Shown: one piece after another, positions 34,270-37,034 of the stretch
Position numbering within the stretch: the first letter of the stretch is position 1
How the letters are laid out: each line of letters opens with the position of its first letter
Source: an uncultured Saprospiraceae bacterium
GTDB taxonomy: Bacteria > Bacteroidota > Bacteroidia > Chitinophagales > Saprospiraceae
Assembly: GCA_938001865.1 (NCBI GenBank)
Contig: CALLAW010000037.1
Span: 1-37,034, forward strand
DNA length: 37,034 nucleotides
Reading direction: 5' to 3'
Position numbers and translations under genes: made by a program
Notes under the pieces: generated by a model
Database searches by the model: none
What the model was told of the DNA's origin: nothing
Seen by the model: the letters and a program-made list of their open reading frames with translations, nothing else

Positions 34270-35385
34270 TTACGCAAGTAGATCCTCTACAGGCATATAA
34301 TCCATCCCAAACGCATCAGAGACACCTTTGTGGACTACTTTACCATGGACGATGTTGAGTCCAGGTACCAGTTCAGGATTTTCTTGGCATGCTTTCTTCC
34401 ACCCTTTGCCAGCGAGCTGAATCATGTAAGGCAATGTCGCATTCGTAAGTCCGATCGTAGATGTATATGGGACTGCACCTGGCATATTAGCTACACAGTA
34501 ATGTACGATCTCATCTATGACGAATGTAGGATCAGTATGCGTGGTAGGCTTACAAGTCTCGATGCAACCACCCTGATCTACAGCTACATCTACGAGGACA
34601 GTGCCTGGCTTCATGTCTTTGAGCATATCTCTTGTGATCAAGCTTGGGGCCTTAGCTCCAGGGATCAAGACTGCACCTATGATGAGGTCAACCTCAGGTA
34701 AGAGCTTGCGGATATTATATTCATTGGAGAAGATTGTAGAGACATTTGCAGGCATGATATCCTCCAATTCTCTTAGTCTTTTCAAGTTGATATCAGCAAT
34801 GATGACATCTGCACCTAGACCACAAGCCATCTTAGCCGCTTGAGTACCTACGATCCCACCACCGAGGATCAGTACCTTGGCAGGTGGCACTCCTGGTATT
34901 CCACCGAGTAATACTCCTCGTCCTCCCATTGGCTTCTCTAGGTACTTAGCACCCTCTTGGATAGACATCCTACCAGCTACCTCTGACATCGGAATCAATA
35001 GAGGCAACGAACGGTCAGCAGCAGTAACAGTCTCATAAGCTAAGCAGACAGAGTTACTCTTAATCATCGCATGAGTCAATGGCTCATAAGACGCAAAGTG
35101 AAAGTATGTGAATACCAATTGGTCATCTCTGATCAATCCATATTCCTCTTCTATTGGTTCTTTGACCTTGACTATCATCTCAGCATAATCAAAGATTTCT
35201 TTGGCAGAATCACCGAGAGTGGCCCCAGCATCTACGTATTCTTGATCTTGATATCCTGATCCTATACCAGCAGTCTTGAGTACCTTGACCTCGTGACCTC
35301 GTTTTACTAACTCTACCACACCTGCAGGTGTCAATGCTACTCGATTTTCATTGGTTTTGATTTCCTTAGGAACGCCTATTTTCAT
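34270..35385 (-). CDS. ald: Alanine dehydrogenase
   Basis: A 371-residue NAD-dependent enzyme that interconverts L-alanine with pyruvate and ammonia, the family's usual length. The N-terminus MKIGVPKEIKTNENRVAL is diagnostic and includes the substrate Arg. The catalytic Lys lies in MIVKVKEP and the catalytic His in FTYFHFAS. The nucleotide-binding glycine motif is ILGGGIVGTQAA, and VDVAVDQGGC carries the conserved Asp. It would serve alanine catabolism or nitrogen supply. It is a single-gene unit with a clear terminator, convergent with trmN6. The upstream 223 bases hold the CAAATATCT 9-mer twice (near 35440 and 35480) but no convincing promoter box. Confidence 0.97.
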   Translation of the reverse strand: MKIGVPKEIKTNENRVALTPAGVVELVKRGHEVKVLKTAGIGSGYQDQEYVDAGATLGDSAKEIFDYAEMIVKVKEPIEEEYGLIRDDQLVFTYFHFASYEPLTHAMIKSNSVCLAYETVTAADRSLPLLIPMSEVAGRMSIQEGAKYLEKPMGGRGVLLGGIPGVPPAKVLILGGGIVGTQAAKMACGLGADVIIADINLKRLRELEDIMPANVSTIFSNEYNIRKLLPEVDLIIGAVLIPGAKAPSLITRDMLKDMKPGTVLVDVAVDQGGCIETCKPTTHTDPTFVIDEIVHYCVANMPGAVPYTSTIGLTNATLPYMIQLAGKGWKKACQENPELVPGLNIVHGKVVHKGVSDAFGMDYMPVEDLLA

Positions 35386-35608
35386 TGGAATATTAGATTA
35401 TATATATTGGTTGGATAAATAATTTTTCTATGAGACCGCAAATATCTGAAAAATGAAAGAATTACACACCACTAAACCCACAAATATCTATACTTAATTT
35501 CGTCTAGGGTCACGAGCCCAAATATTACACATGAATATCCATCACTCAGCAATGGTAAATTCTAAATATTGAGAATCACTTTTCTTTCAGGATCTCAAAA
35601 ATATGGGA

Positions 35609-35968
35609 CTACTTTGCTTCCCAGATTATCCTCACTTGGATAGCCTCTGCAAAGAAGTCAACTCCTTGACAGTCAACAGATCCTGCCGCTGCATTGAGAG
35701 TACAGATCAATTCACACTCTTGAGTATAGATACTTGTGCTCGGATCCATCATACATGCCCCTTCCTCCAATGCAAACACTTCCTCTTCGTGCAAGCTATA
35801 TGCTACTACCTTAGCTCCTTCACAGTCTTCCTGGGTACTTGAAAAATGCTCAACAATGGGTACCAGACACTGAGGGATATCCAAGATGTTGTCATCTGTA
35901 TCATTGCAGCCATAGATGAGAAGAGCCACAAATAACGGTAGCGTAATCATTGATAAATATCTGTACAT
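35609..35968 (-). CDS. Small Cys-rich lipoprotein
   Basis: A 119-residue lipoprotein. The signal segment (MITLPLFVALLIYGC) ends in a lipobox with Cys21. The mature part carries six more Cys, enough for three disulfides, in a pattern C-x(n)-C with the blocks CEGAKVVAYSLHEEEVFALEEGAC and VDCQGVDFF, closing in IIWEAK. This arrangement recalls the small Bacteroidota lipoproteins I remember as DUF6970, but that is from memory and not certain. Function unknown. It is a single-gene unit between ald and tpiA. A TAAATTTA box, one mismatch from the -7 consensus, lies just before its start. Confidence 0.75.
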   Translation of the reverse strand: MYRYLSMITLPLFVALLIYGCNDTDDNILDIPQCLVPIVEHFSSTQEDCEGAKVVAYSLHEEEVFALEEGACMMDPSTSIYTQECELICTLNAAAGSVDCQGVDFFAEAIQVRIIWEAK

Positions 35969-36268
35969 TCTGTAAATTTAGGTGTAACCAGCTGACTTAG
36001 GGACATTTATCCAATGGATTAACGTTTTGCATTTACAAGAGTGTTGCTAGATTATCGATACCATATTGGGAGTTGCACTTGTGTAAATTCAAAACTTCTG
36101 AAATGCAAACGAGAGATCTAGGAGAACGAAAAATCATAAAACTCTCCATATCGCTTTCAAAGTGGTCTGAATCGCCAATCCAACATTCAATTATTTGGTG
36201 GCAGACTACCCTTCTTCTCTGCTGTTTACAAAAGATTCTCTATCATTGTAGTAAAAAAAATAATCACC
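35969..36268. other. Divergent intergenic region between lipoprotein and tpiA
   Basis: This 300-base gap must hold promoters for both neighbours. TATCATTG at about 36238-36245, one mismatch from TAnnTTTG, is a candidate -7 box for tpiA. A plus-strand open frame from 36073 that runs into the tpiA start has no protein-like features. Nothing else was recognised. Confidence 0.5.
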
Positions 36269-37027
36269 ATGAGAGATAATATCGCAGCAGGAAATTGGAA
36301 AATGAATACAACAATCGCAGAAGGTACAGCACTCGCAGCTGGACTCAGGAAGACCCATCCCAAATCTTGTGATAAGGTCATCCTCTGTGTCCCCTATACA
36401 CATCTCTCAGCCGTTGCCACAGAATTGGATGGACAAGGCATGATCAGTCTCGCTGCGCAGAATCTCTCTAGTGAAGAATCAGGTGCTTATACAGGAGAGA
36501 TAAGTGCTCGGATGTTGGCAGACACAGGAGCTGAGTATGTCCTCGTAGGACACTCAGAGCGACGAACACTATTCAATGAGGACTCTAGTATCCTCTCTAA
36601 GAAGATTGATCAGGCGCTAAGTCACGGTCTCAAGGTCATCTATTGCCTAGGTGAGCCGCTAGACATCAGAGAAGCCAATCAACACAATGCTCACGTCAAA
36701 GCACAATTGCAAGACGATCTCTTCCATCTCTCAGCAGACCAAATGCAACAGGTAATCGTCGCCTACGAACCAATCTGGGCAATCGGTACTGGCAAGACTG
36801 CAACTCCAGATCAAGCTCAAGAGATCCATGCATACATTAGATCTATCATTCAAGATAAATATGATCCTAACACAGCTAGTCAGACATCAATCCTCTATGG
36901 AGGAAGCGTCAAACCAGCCAATGCCAAAGAGCTATTTGCCAAGCCAGATGTAGATGGAGGATTAGTAGGTGGGGCTTCTCTTAAGGTAGACAGCTTCAGT
37001 GCTATCTGCGAAAGTTTTGGTTCGTAA
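36269..37027 (+). CDS. tpiA: Triose-phosphate isomerase
   Basis: A 252-residue glycolytic enzyme that interconverts dihydroxyacetone phosphate and glyceraldehyde 3-phosphate. All catalytic residues are in place: Lys11 in AAGNWKMN, His95 in VGHSERR, and Glu167 in VAYEPIWAIGTG, which begins the flexible loop 6 region. The phosphate-binding segments LYGGSVKPAN and GGLVGGASL follow near the C-terminus. The ATG at 36269 gives the normal family N-terminus. It is complete, with 7 bases of the window left after its stop. No other glycolytic gene is adjacent. Confidence 0.98.
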   Translation: MRDNIAAGNWKMNTTIAEGTALAAGLRKTHPKSCDKVILCVPYTHLSAVATELDGQGMISLAAQNLSSEESGAYTGEISARMLADTGAEYVLVGHSERRTLFNEDSSILSKKIDQALSHGLKVIYCLGEPLDIREANQHNAHVKAQLQDDLFHLSADQMQQVIVAYEPIWAIGTGKTATPDQAQEIHAYIRSIIQDKYDPNTASQTSILYGGSVKPANAKELFAKPDVDGGLVGGASLKVDSFSAICESFGS

Positions 37028-37034
37028 TCCGAGC

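Noticed and set aside
36073-36279. 68-codon plus-strand frame running into tpiA
   Set aside because: The protein is not compositionally plausible and the end overlaps the well-supported tpiA start in another frame.

Overview
The window looks like chromosomal DNA from a member of the Bacteroidota, most likely a gliding or surface-active lineage such as the Saprospiria. The phylum call rests on several features seen together. There is a PorP/SprF-type protein and two secreted proteins with type IX secretion (T9SS) C-terminal domains, one type A and one type B. A SprB-like giant PKD protein, a TonB-dependent receptor with an N-terminal carboxypeptidase-regulatory-like domain, and a DUF5689 lipoprotein are also present. 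Promoter boxes fit TAnnTTTG, the Bacteroidota -7 element, and classical Shine-Dalgarno sequences are largely absent. The genus cannot be told from the sequence alone. No rRNA, tRNA, CRISPR array, insertion sequence or prophage was seen.

Layout. 1-2.6 kb (+): an S9 prolyl-oligopeptidase-family peptidase with an extra C-terminal domain. 2.7-9.2 kb (-): a lipid-synthesis run transcribed fabH, efp, accB, accC, then an MsbA-like ABC exporter and a T9SS type A cargo protein that overlaps the exporter. 9.6-11.6 kb (-): overlapping aroE and proline dehydrogenase. 11.9-14.7 kb (+): an M16 zinc protease and an ArnT/GT39-type glycosyltransferase. 14.7-21.3 kb (-): a surface module transcribed PorP/SprF, then a degenerate M43-like metallopeptidase, then a 1297-residue PKD protein with a type B sorting domain, followed by queE on its own promoter. 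21.6-25.5 kb (-): a PIF1-like helicase, a 42-residue membrane peptide, creD and a phospholipid-methyltransferase-like protein. 25.8-27.2 kb (+): an AAA/DUF4143 ATPase behind three 32-bp tandem repeats. 27.2-33.3 kb: a divergent locus of a secreted endonuclease/exonuclease/phosphatase-family enzyme (-) against a TonB receptor and DUF5689 lipoprotein (+), with trmN6 trailing from a TTG start. 34.3-37.0 kb: alanine dehydrogenase (-) with a strong terminator, a small Cys-rich lipoprotein (-) and tpiA (+).

How it fits together. Much of the window is housekeeping: fatty-acid initiation and malonyl-CoA supply, EF-P, shikimate, 7-deazaguanine, triose-phosphate isomerase, and alanine and proline catabolism. 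Two loci are more specialised. The first is the PorP/SprF, M43-like and PKD/T9SS-B trio, which reads as a dedicated cell-surface adhesin unit; its middle gene has lost the catalytic Glu of the HExxH motif, with further changes clustered in that one motif. The second is the nuclease-family enzyme, TonB receptor and DUF5689 set, which reads as an outer-membrane scavenging system, probably for phosphodiester or nucleic-acid material. The 32-bp repeat block in front of the DUF4143 ATPase is the clearest non-coding structure in the window. Its 32-bp spacing is close to three helical turns, which suggests an operator.
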